A DNA stretch of 64,000 nucleotides, taken from contig OX375873.1 in assembly GCA_947359465.1 (NCBI GenBank), positions 56,763,573 to 56,827,572 of the forward strand. The letters run 5' to 3'. Position 1 is the first letter of the stretch. Every line of letters starts with the position of its first letter. Positions 24,501 to 37,700 of this stretch are shown here, piece after piece. The position numbers were made by a program, and so were the translations under genes. Under the pieces are notes generated by a model. It was given only the letters and a program-made list of their open reading frames with translations. It was not told where the DNA came from and did not search any database. This stretch comes from Metellina segmentata. Its lineage: Eukaryota > Arthropoda > Arachnida > Araneae > Tetragnathidae.

Positions 24501-27404
24501 TTAACTTGACCATAATGGTAAATAAAAAGTGACCCAAGTTGCCTTTTATATAGTAGGATTACACAAAGTAATTAAAATAATAACTAAGTTTAAAATGTAG
24601 GAATTTAAAATATTTATTTCAAAAAAGGTTTAAGTATACCTCACGTAGATCTGTTTTTCATACAGTTCTGTCATGATTTCAGAGTCAATCACCCCAAGAA
24701 ACTTTCCTAACTAGAACACGAAAAGCACTAAGAACTCCAAACAAAAGTAATAAATATTATCTTGATGCTATTTTAAAATGGATAAATAAATATTGAAATG
24801 ACATATATAAATACAAACCACAGTCCAAAGATCTGCTTGATTAGTTGAGATAATAAATCCTCCATCATCTATAAGGTAGCACACAATATAATCCTACAAA
24901 CAAAGAGCATATTTACTCTGAAGTTTACTACCAAAACATTGTACAACAACATAGTCTGAAAAGGGAATAAAAATTAAAGAGTAAATATAAATAACGTCCA
25001 TTCCATCCTGCATACTACTTACAACATCTGAACAGCTAACAGGTACTTTTCCAGGACCAGTGGGAGTTGAAAGGAGATAGGGTTGAAGCCACGAAGGATC
25101 CACCATGACACCGACAACTAATAACAAATTGAATAGCAATGTTTGTAAAATAACAGTTAACAGGGCTGCCACAGCCAAAGCACAGGTGAAATAGTAGCAA
25201 TAAATTTGATAAAACTAGCAGATAAAAGATCAAAATCACCAGTCACTTGTTTTGAAATGTATAATTTAAAAACTGGACACTTAATGAAAATAAAACAAAT
25301 AAATTGAAGAAAAATGACTAAAAATCTCCTGGTGAATAAAGTAGCTTCAATAAAGGTCTCTATACATAGCCTGTACGGGTATTTATTTATTATTTAGCTG
25401 TTTTTTAAAGAAAAATTGTTTGCAACACAATAAAACAGTAAATATTTTACAGAAGGCTAATCAAAGAGCTCAGAAACTTCAACATAAATATTTTGAAAGA
25501 TTACAAGTTATGATTAGTATCTAATAGTAACTTTATGGTAATATTTTTAAGTACTAGAGCAATAATACATTGCATATCCATAATGTCAGATTTTATTTTT
25601 AAGTTTAGGTAGTTTTTGAAATTATAAAAATTAAAATCTGGAGATTTTAGTTATTTTTGATAATGTTTATTGCAAATTACCAGCAGGTTTGTAGGTAATG
25701 CCACTGCGGGCAAAGGATATGGTTTTTACAATTGTAATAACAGCTTCGCTTTGGTTAGAGGATGCATCATCTATAAAAGAAACAAATAAAACATCAAGAT
25801 CCAGCACCAGAATTACAAGAGAGTAACAAATATAAGTTTATTAAATTCTCCAAAAGAAATAATATAAAATTTGATAAAGCAAATAAATACGCATTTTAAA
25901 AAGTTACTTAACTTGAGAGCATCAGAATGTTAATAGTGAGTATCAACTCACTATTAACATGATGGTTTTGATAAGCCCGTACAATAGGGCAATTTTCAAG
26001 ATTTGACTGAAATTAGCTTATTTTTACAGTACTAGGGGGCTCATCCCCCAGCTCGCTTATGCTCGCCAACCCCCGGGGATTGCTACGCAATACAATCTGA
26101 AAGTTCCGAATTTTGTATGACCAACTTTTGATTGCATCAAATTTATTTTTTAATCAATTTCAAAAATAATTGTACCGTAAGAAAGAGTACATTCTGAGTC
26201 AGTTGATTTCAGTTTTCTAAAAAATATTATCAAGAACCAAATTGAAATTTCTAAAAAAACTTGACGAGATGCAAAAATTGACGTTGAGAGATACTCTTTA
26301 AAAAAAAACTCAGGGCTTAAGACTGAAAATTTGTATGTGTTTTGCTCACTCACAGAAGAAATTTCGCCTTTTCAACTTTGAAACTTAATAAACCCTAAAC
26401 TAATAACCGCATCGAAAAAATATCTTTACAATTGTCCAGGACACACGATGAAGAACAAACTATGTTAACTTCATATTTTTCTGATCCGAACTTTCTAGGG
26501 AAACCGTCTAAGAATCTTGCTAAACAACACAGTTTTCAATCCTGCAGTGGTGTTGGTAACTTTTTTTTTAAATATAGATAGATGCATAACCTGAATTTAA
26601 ACAGTTTACTACAAAAACTGACATGTAAAGCTCATGCCATATAGGAATTAAATTGTTGCAGAATTTGTGTTCATTTTCAATGTCTCTTAACTTTTTATCT
26701 CTTTTCTAATCTTAAAAATGAAGCATGAGTATAAAAGTTTTGGAATAAGGGTTTTGAATCCATCGTCCAAGATATTATTTTCTTGTTTCATATTCAAAGC
26801 ATGGAAATAAACCTTTTCATTTATCATTTAATATTTCATTAATTTTCATTTATCATAATAAAAAAATAGGTTTAATACTATAAGGGAGGAAATATTTTCT
26901 GAACAAGGACATAACTTACATTCATTGTCAGGAGGTAAGAAGACATAATCATCACCATAAAATGCCCTTTGGTACAACATAGATCTGGATGGATTGGTTT
27001 GGCCTTCAATATTATCAGCCTCACTAAGACACAAACACAACTTGAATTAATACATAAATTACAATTGTATTTACTTTTCAAATGTGTTAAAACAATATTT
27101 ACAACAACGAACAAAGTAGAATTGGTATTCATATGCTTGAATAAGATTGAAACCACACATTCATGTAAAATTTGTACCATAAATGATTTTAATTTAACCC
27201 TAGGATTTCAAAACATTTAAGAATTAAAACAGAAGGTACCTAAATTTTAAAATGTCAACATAGACCAGTAATTTTCAATATTTACATTTAATTACTATAA
27301 TAATTTACATGGCACATGCATAAACTAATTACTAGAATTCTACTGAACACCAAAAAATATTTTTGTCCATCAGACAAAAAAAATTAATACTATGAACTCT
27401 GTTT

Positions 27405-27451
<47 letters not shown>

Positions 27452-30400
27452 CTACCTTTTAATTCTAAAAAGTAGCATGTTTTTAAACAATTCCTTTATG
27501 ATACTTTGTAATAAAATACTTGAAATTATTTATACAGTTATTAAAAATACGAGTATTCCGTAATCATTTCCAACCACTCTTATCAAAAGTTAAAAACTAA
27601 ACCTTGAAATATATTTTACAGAATTTAAGCTGCTACATCATCTACAAGGCATAGCAATGCCATTCTTGAGGCACACTATAGAAAATTGATAATATAGACA
27701 TTAAAGTATTTTTTAATCTTTCATCTCCTTTGATTTCAAGAAATTTAGTGCTGCTTGTTTAACATAGCATATTCAAAATGGGCAAAATATAGTTAATGAT
27801 AATTATGTAATTACAGCTCTTCAAGAAATTGAATCGATGTCAAACTATAATTACGAAAATTAACATTAGAACCTATCAAGAGAATGCTTTTTTTCATATT
27901 TGTTTTGAAAGTTTTTCATATTTTGTTTTGATACTTACTCTGGTGGATATATCCGTGTTAAGCCACCTTCGGACTGGACAAAAGTAGCTACCACACCTTT
28001 TCTAAAATACAAGACACAAAAATTAACTTGTAAATGAACTTTCAAATTGTTTCCATCACTATAAGACTTTGTTTACTCTACTTTGCTTACCTTCTACCAT
28101 CTTGTTCTTCTGATTGCCAGTAATGCATAATATCACTAGTTTTACGTATATCCCATACAAGTCTTTGCAACAGTTGAATTTTACCTGAAAATTATAATCA
28201 AAGTAAGAAATGCTGCAACAGGGGACAAAATCGAACTGTCTTAAAGTGAATTTTTGAAAGATAACTCACATAAATCTGGATGATTTCTTGCTGTGTATGA
28301 TAAATTTCGAATTAATTCATCTATACCAAGCTTCAGAACTTTTCCATGACAGTATTTCCTACAATAATATTCAGCAACTGATTAAATTATTTCATACAAA
28401 TGAGTTACTAATAATTCTAAAGATAAAATTGGTTCATTAAAATCATTTATTGCCTGAAAAAAAAAGGGTTTGTGGATTATATTGTTGTGCAATAAAGGTT
28501 TCAAAGGAATGTCTCAAAACTGCTTCACACATAGATGTGATGGTAAAAAGAGAAGTTTTATTTTTTACAAATATATCATGATGCCATTCAATTTTTATTA
28601 TCAATTTGATCTTCAACCTCAACAAAAATAAAAAAAGTTTGTGTTGAAGAACAAGATGTAATAAATTAAAACTTGTTTATAGTCAAAGGAACCAAGAAAA
28701 ATTGGATGTTGGTTTGGTGAGTTCTTTTAACAAAAGACAATTTCAAGCCAAATTACCTTAAAATTTAATTTTATACACTTTACAGTTCGATTTTCCTGTG
28801 AATAAAAAAAATTAGCTACAAATGTATAAAAATCTATTTTACTTGTTCCATGCATTCATATTATAACTTGATTGATCTTATCTATTTCCATCTTTTTAAG
28901 CTACAATCAACACGAGTGCATCCACATAATTTCAAAATATACATATTTATTAAATGAAGTTCAATAGCAGTGGTAATAATTCCTACCACCAACCAGGCAT
29001 AAGTCGGTCACAGAATAAATATCTATCAGAAGGATTGTTAGATGTAAACTTTAGGTGTTATGGTTATAAATATCAAAGACTTATGTAGGTACTACAAAAA
29101 AAGATGCTTGTTAAGGCAGTATGTATTGAATGCAGATGACAGATTTCACTGCACTAAAATTCTATTTTCAATAATTAGAACACTACTGTTCAGGATATTT
29201 ACACTTTTAAAAATAATTTCACAATTGAAAGAAAAAAGAATGAAAATAATATCTTTCATAAATGGAGCAAATAATCAAATTACAAGATGCATTCTTAATG
29301 TTCTAGAAATAGCATAGAGGTGAAAGGAAACTAAGCATTTACCAAGGAGCAAGATGCATTCCTTTTCGCTCATGGTTTGTCAAATCAAAACCTAAAGATA
29401 AAAGCAGAAAGATTTTACATTAATAACATAAATGCAGCAAGACAGAAAGCTGAAAATTAAGTCTGGTTTCACCATTTGGAATTTACTTAGTTCTTAATGT
29501 TCATGCAGAATAATATTTTTTACCAGAACCCAGCGTATCAGGCTAAACATATAACATGGCCATGCTCCAAAAATCGAATATGCTATCGTCCTATGAACAT
29601 AAGCCATAATACCACATTTCAAAAGGAGTCATTCTGTACTAACAATTTAAAATTGATTTTAAAAATTAAAGCCTAGCAAAATTAGAAAAGCCGTTTTTCA
29701 CACGCTTCTCATTTGAAATGAGATAGAAAAATAAAATGACAACTAATGCGATAAAATCTACAGTACATCACGAGAGATCTGTGTGGGCTATTCATAGCTC
29801 TCACACAAATTCCATATTAAGCTTTGGTTAAGATTTCAGTTGTCAACCTTGACATTCTTCAACCATCAGTCTTGAGACATTTATTTGCAATATGTATGTG
29901 CTGAAACAATTCAACAAAATTGAATTTTTGATAAGGGATTTAGTCAAAGTAACTTAGCTGGCTAAGTTACTTTAATACTTACTTACGCTGGCTAACTTAA
30001 GTCAAGCCTTCAAGTTTAAAAGAAGGTAAATAAGATGGAAGTTGGGGAGCAAACACATGTAATAGTTTTATTGTAACAAAAAAGGGAAAATGTAGATGGA
30101 ATTTTGGAACTCCTAGTTTAGTTATTTAGCTATGAAAATGTGATGGGAGGACATAATAAAGAGAATTATGCTGCATTTATAAGGTCAAACATAAAATTAT
30201 ATTGAACTCACAGCCACATAAAAAGAAATTGAATACCAATTGCAATTATTAATGCCTTTAAAGATTTTTTGGCCATTATAAGACTAAGAATGTAACTACA
30301 TCATAAATGTTGTATGCAAGTTATGGTGTTATTTCATCTTATGAACGAGACTTTTTGAAGACAGCAGACAAACAGGTAGTAAAAAAAGGCATTTAAGTAT

Positions 30401-31707
30401 CAGAATAGCATAATACAATGAATAAATCTTAAATATCACAAGTCTTTAAAGATAATGAGGGTAAGATTTGCAATGAATATAAAGATTTAACGTAGAACAA
30501 TTAAATCCAATTGTTCTACATTAGTCTTACCCTTCATTATCTTTAAAAGTTAATGAAGTTAAATGAAAAGTGTTAAAGCCTTTTGAAGCATAAAATTAAA
30601 AGTAATAAATAATTCTTGAAATTTCTCTTTACAAACTTACATTCAATTAAAAAAATAAAGTAATTTTCTAAGTAAAAAATAAATTTTATGTTAAATCAAT
30701 CCTCGGCATGTATTCTAAACTGAATCCTGAACAGTTACTTCAAAATGTTTAGATAAAGTTTTGTATAACAACGATAGAAGACAAATTACTAGATGTAGTT
30801 GGCTAAAATTTAGACACATAATTATTATAATTTGTGCAATTATTCAGTAGTCATGCCATAATTTTTTTAGTGTATTTTATATAAATTCACTTACCAGTAG
30901 TGAAGTCAAGTTCATCCACATGCAAGTAATGTGTCCTGTCAGTTGGCATAACAATCGCTATGCTGTGAAAACAAAGCAGAAAATGAATTATATGTAGCAT
31001 CTTAACATTGAGACAAAAGGGTAACAGAAATTATAAAAAAATATTTGGGTGTCAGAATACTACCAACTGAATAGATCCGAGTATAAATGATACAGTTTAC
31101 ACTGCAATTAAATTATGATGGAAAATATAATGTTTAACTATAGAAGTTGCATTGGAAGTAAGTTATCGTGCATGAAGTTGGTTGTAGTGTTAGTGGAGTA
31201 GAATAAGTTCAACAATAATACAAACTACAAAAGAAATTGATAAGGAGTAATATACCAAACAAATTGAAAGATGAATTTTCACACTCATTACTTCAGGATT
31301 TAATATCATATAATAGAAGAAACTGACTCAATTCATTATAAAATAACTATACTGCATAGATTACACATGTGATAGGTCTACACATCTGAAAAATATGATG
31401 ATTTATTTAAAGAGTTTTGAAACAGTTGGATAACTTACGAAAACGAAGTTTTGTTCAAAGGAGTGTAATAATATTCCATGTGATGTCTGACTATATATTT
31501 CTGTAAAGAGAGAAAAATGAAATTCAGTCTCATAGAAATACATACACATAGCATTTTAGTGAATTAAAACTTTAATATAATACTTACTCCGGTTGGCATT
31601 TTCAAGAGACTCGTTAAGGACCTTTTCGATGTTTCTAGATTTATCATAGCTTCTCGTAACTGTAAATAAACAATACATTAAAAAATACATAAATAATCTA
31701 AACAATG

Positions 31708-31751
<44 letters not shown>

Positions 31752-34700
31752 AGTATTAATTTTAAATCATGGATAAAATATGCTACCATACCTCTTCTTT
31801 TGCAGAATTTTCTATTTCTACATCCAAGAAATCAAGGTGAGGAGGATCATCAATAAACTCAAACTAAAAGAAAACAGAAATTTGTGAAACAAAATTCAAT
31901 CTTTAACTGTTTACTCATGATAGAATATTGAAGTAAAGTTTTACAAAGAGATAACCATACCTCTGTTTTTAAATTAGGATGAAAAACAATATAGCCATTA
32001 TGATTGATTCCAAATGAGTATCCAGCAGGTCCAATCTGAAACGTAAAAGTATTTGAATTCTCATGGTTAACATGTATCTTAAAATAAAAAGTACAATTCC
32101 AGTTCTGTTTCTTATTAAGAATGAAGCAGAGTATAAGCTCTTTATAGTATCCTGTGGCTTATTGATATCATTAGTTTCTACTAATACCTGGTTGACACAC
32201 TCAGACACTGCATATACTTAACTAAACTATATTTTTAATTTAATAAAAACATTTTCATTCCATATTGCTACCATTTCAATGAAATTAGATGAAAATATTA
32301 CTACTTTTAATTACTGCCACACATAAAAACATGCAATACCTCATAAGAAGGTTCACAGTCAAGCATTTCTTGTAATGTCACATCAATACCCATAACACCA
32401 ACCATAGTCTGGTTCTGGAAAAAATTGGATAGCATTAAAACACTCAGAATTTAACATATTTGTTATAAATAAAGTTACTTGAAAGCATGAAACTACTAAT
32501 TTCTCAATAAGGTAAATTACACATAATGAAGTAAAAAAAATATTAGTAATGCTTGAAAAGAAAATAAAAAGTTCATATAGTCCTTAGAAGCTAAAATAAA
32601 GTTTAAGTATGACAACAGTGAATACCATAAAAAAAAAAAACTATGCTTGCTTAGAGAGAGTATATAACAAAATTCATCCTGAAAAAAAACCCTTTTATTC
32701 AGAATTTACTTTTTTACCAAAAGCATTTTAACTGTCTCCAATATTGATTACAGTTAAACCAGTTAAATTTTTCACATAATGGAACTTGATCTGGGAAATT
32801 TTTTTTTCTCATAGAAACAATCCAAATTTCACTTCATAGTTTTGGATCAGAAAACTTTGGTATTTAAATAGATATTTTGTATAACTTTGTTCCAATTTGT
32901 TTTTTAAGTATAATACAAATGTTAGGTTAGTTTTAGGTTTTATGACACAAGGAACATATTTGGCCATGCTGAGCCTAACATAATACATAATAGACATCAA
33001 GTAACGGACATACAGACACACAAGGAAAGATTTACCAGAAGAAATACACCCTGGAAAGAACTGAACATGTGGACCCAGCTTACAACTGGTGAGCACAGCA
33101 AGCAGCCCCATTATGATACAAATGGGGAAAAAAATCTAAGATTCAAGATTCCTTATAAAACCATACAGATCAACAGAATTTAAAAATATCAAAGTTCTTA
33201 CCACTTTCTGTAATAATTCTAAGTCAGATACTTCTGGTAGATAATAAAAACTTTAATTATGTGTTTGTTAGGTTTTAGACATGCTCCAGACATAACATAA
33301 CCAATTTATTACCCAAACAACTTGGGGATTGCTGTGGCTTAGTGTGCTTGCCCACTGCACTAGCAACTTGTAAATAGGGCGGTTCAATTCCTACCTGGGA
33401 GGTTTATCCTGTTCCAGCAAATATTTCTGTGCTTTTACCAACTTATTTGATGTTGTTTAGTGCATCTTTGCCAAATATGGCACTCTTGCCAACCAACTTA
33501 AACAATTTTTAATTGATGAATCCTACCCAATTCCTCTTACCTTATCTTAATTCTGTTTTTACACAAATTCACAATAAATATTTAATTCTCTTTTTATACG
33601 AGTTAACACGAGCGGGCAAAGCCAAATTTTAAGAATAATTTTACCCTAAATTGTAAGAATTATTTTCATTATTTGAGGCATTATAGTATAATTTCTATAT
33701 TACACGCACTGGTAAGTTTCAACATGAACATGGAGTTCTTGAAAGCCTCTTATAGAGAATTAAATAACAGCCTAACCAAAACACAATTAAAAACTGAATT
33801 CGTTCGCAAAACCGGTGAAACTTCTGCACCAGAGGAGACATGTACTGATTTTGCTTAGGTGATCACAAAGAAATTCATTAATAGAGGAAGACAGCAATGT
33901 CCACAGCATTTCTAGTGACGGCAATGATATTTCAGTCGTACGCAAATGTAAGCACCATTTATTGTTATAAAGTGAAAATGTATATATGTATAATCTGAAC
34001 ATACCGATACCTTAATAATAATGCCAAGATAAACTTGATACGAAATGAAAGATTTATGTTTTAAATATAGGAAATGAAATGCATACACATGATCTATTTT
34101 GAGATAGTTCAAAAACAGCATGAATGCTAAAAAAAAAAAAAAAAAATAGAAAAGTACAAAAACAAAAATTATACATCAATGAACCAAAAGTTTAGATTTT
34201 GGAAAGCTTTAATGTTTAATTAGAAGAAAAACCTAGCAACACATTTTACAACTAATTACTTAAAATGACTTACACCAACTTCAGTTCTGTTAAAAACCGG
34301 TAATGTTACGGTAGTCATCATTCCAAGACCCTGAAAATGATCAAAAATACAGTTTAGGCACTAAACAAATCATTTAGGCATTTAACAATGAATATTTGGA
34401 ATCTTAAAAATAAGTGATAGGAAGAAAGCATCTATATGCTTAAGTTGAAGTACCTGAATTTGAAACTTACCATAGCATCAAGATAAAAATTGGTCCATTC
34501 AAAGTTTTTGGCAGGGCTTAAAACAAGGGGTCTACCTAGAACTTTAACATAATCCTAAAACAAAAGAAAATATATAGTATTTTGCACTTAGCATAGTTTT
34601 AATTTTTAAACAAGATATTGCAAATTTGCAAGCATTTGTGCAAAATATAGGGAACTGTGGAAGATGGTTTGTGCTTTATGGCACATACACATAAAAAACA

Positions 34701-37700
34701 AAACTAATCAAAATATGAAAAACATTAAATACAATAAATTATAACAACGAAGAATTTAATCAGTTGGTTTTCATGTTAACCAGCATTTTAAAGCACGGTA
34801 GATAAAACTTGAAAACCATATATTTACAAGTAATGAAAGAACAATCTAAAGCTTAAAAGAAGAAAATTGTGAAATAGAATTAAAAGATTTATCTTTACTA
34901 TATCTGCGGTATCCAGACGAATTTATAGGACTTACAGTAATGTAATTTTGCACACAGGAAATCCATATTTTATGCAAACCCTGAACTTTAAAATTTAATT
35001 TACAACATTTTAAAATTTATTTATTGGCATTTATTATTTGTTTTCCTAGAATTGGAGCAATGTGAAGAGATCCCAGTTTCTAAAAAAAAAATTCTTTCTT
35101 TCATTTCGTGAGCACAAAAAATTCCAGTGAAGCGAAACAAAACATAAAAATTTCTGACTGGCCTTTATATCTTTTTAATTCTTTAGTCCAAGTTTATATT
35201 TTCTCGATCATTAAAGACAAAGTGAATATTTCAACGGATTTGAAAAATGCGGAAAATTTTACATTAGATCAATACCTTAAATGTGATTTTCTTGCAAAAA
35301 ATAATTTTTCGATAGTGACTTTTATATTTTTGCAATACGAATTTGGTTATGCTTAGCAAACACTGGTGGTTTGCAAAAGTTCACAATGGACACACCTAAC
35401 CCCACAAAGTACAGCACTGGGAATACTGTGCTAGCCACACAGCGGCTAGTTAAAGATAAAGTGAAAGTTTCAATGGATTTGAAATCTGCGGGAAATTGTA
35501 CACCAGAACAATACCTCAGGAAGTCTGAGAAAGAATGAGGCAACATGCCTCTGTATGTCGGGATGTTTTCAGCATGAGTAAGGACACGAAAAGAACTGTC
35601 ACGGACAACACAGTGCTGGCCTGTTAATATATTATATCTGCGATAGAAAAGTCAGATTGATGAAAAAGAGCTATATCATGTATGTGGTGGAGGGTCATCT
35701 AATAAATTTGATAAAACAGGTGGTGCTAAAAAAGTGATGATAAAATGCCCAACTAGTACAAGATATTAAAATGAAAAATGTCAAGAGGTTATTGTCATGA
35801 TTATGTGGTTTCACCAAACAATAAAAAGTTATGTCACTAAAATGATCAATGCACATACAAGATAAAAGAATGTTTTATCAAGAAAATGGTTGAACTATCG
35901 AAATGAAAGCGATGGAAGAAGTGGGATGGTTGGGTGTATATTAAAAAGTATATTGCTGCCAATATTCTTCCAACATGACTATTTATAAAATGATAATTGA
36001 TACAAAAATAAGTCCATTATAACTCAAGTGCGCAGATGAAAACATGATAAAGGCATAACTGTTTTTAAATTCTTAAAGCAGCATGTATGCATATATTAAT
36101 GGAGAATTTTTGTGCACTAGATGTAGAAAAATCCAAAACAATCCAATGAAATTATTCAAAATTGAAATTCCTTGAACAAAAAACAAGATTGATTTTTTCA
36201 TATAGCTTAGAAATACCATAATAATGAATAGAATTAACTAGAGAACACTAGCCACATAAACACTATACAAGTCCTGAAAACCTTTGCTTTCATTAAAAAA
36301 GACAGTCCAGAAGATACGCACCCACACACATATTTATCATCTCGCTTTCATTAACTTTTAAAAATTTTAAACCTTAGAAAAACATATTTTCTTACTTAAC
36401 AGAACTAATAATAAAATAACATAGAGCCCTAAACTCCAAAACACAAGAACTTGATTCCTTTAATTTTTATTTTGATGTGATCTTCACAAAAAGTAAACAA
36501 AATGAAATGATTGGAAAAGGATACTTTTAAAATTCAAGATAGCAGCAATTTTTTTTCACGAGTATTTAGTGTGAACATATTTTAACAATTCACATTATAA
36601 GTTACAGTGATTGGGAGGTTAACTAAATTAGGAGTTATAAATATATGAATAGTTTTAAATTGTTCTCATAGTTTATATTTATTTAAAAAATGATACATTA
36701 CACATAAAAAATTCTTTAATAACAAAACTTATCAAATTAAAAAATACTGACAAATATCTGCATGCAGCAATTCATACAATATAAATTGTGCATAGTTTGA
36801 AAACAATTTGAAGCATTAGAAATAATTGAAATAGAAATTGAATCGAAGAGAAAAAATTGCTGTTATCATATATTGAATTTTAAAAGTATCCTTTTTCAAT
36901 CATTTCATTTTGTTTACTTTTTATGAAGATCACATTAAAATAAAAATTAAAGGAATCAATTTTCTAAGGGAAGTTAACTAAATTAGGAGATATAAATACA
37001 TGAATGGTTTTGAATTGTTCCCATAGTTTATATTTATTTAAAAAATGATACATAACACATAAAAAATTCCTTAATTACAAAACTCAAATTTGAAAATACT
37101 GACAAATATCTGCATGCAGCAATTCATACAACATAAATTGTGCACAATTGGAAGCAATCGTGAAATGAAATCTAATATGCACGAAGCAGAATCACACAGC
37201 AAGTACAAAATGACAAGGCAACTACTTAAATCTGAAAACTATGAATGAAATTGATAGAAATAAAAAGAAATACAAAGCAAATATTTACTTACTCTACATT
37301 TATCTAATCAAGCAAACGACATGCAAGATTACATTTCATGCAGAACATTAAAGCAGTCTCACAGAAACCTAAGGAAATTGTGTTGTAACTATTAGTTAAC
37401 ACCAAACACTCAATGCAGCCACAATTAATTTAAATAGCTGTAAAACCAGATGTTACTTGAATTTTTGTCCTAACAGCACCCATAGCTTGAATTGCAGTAA
37501 AGTAACCTAAAAATTTTTTATCATGGTAATTAGTTGATTGTCAATATAACTTAGAGCAATCATTTAAAGTTTGAATTAACTCATATGAGACAGTAGAATA
37601 ATATTAAATATACTAAATTTATAAATGCTAGAGCAGATCAAATGTTAAAATAGTGCTATTCACTTATTCAGCCACTGTCTCATTTTTTCATTCAATAATC

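Noticed and set aside
26846..27040. 64-codon ORF around exon 23
   Set aside because: It is exon 23 (26920-27023) read through both splice sites.
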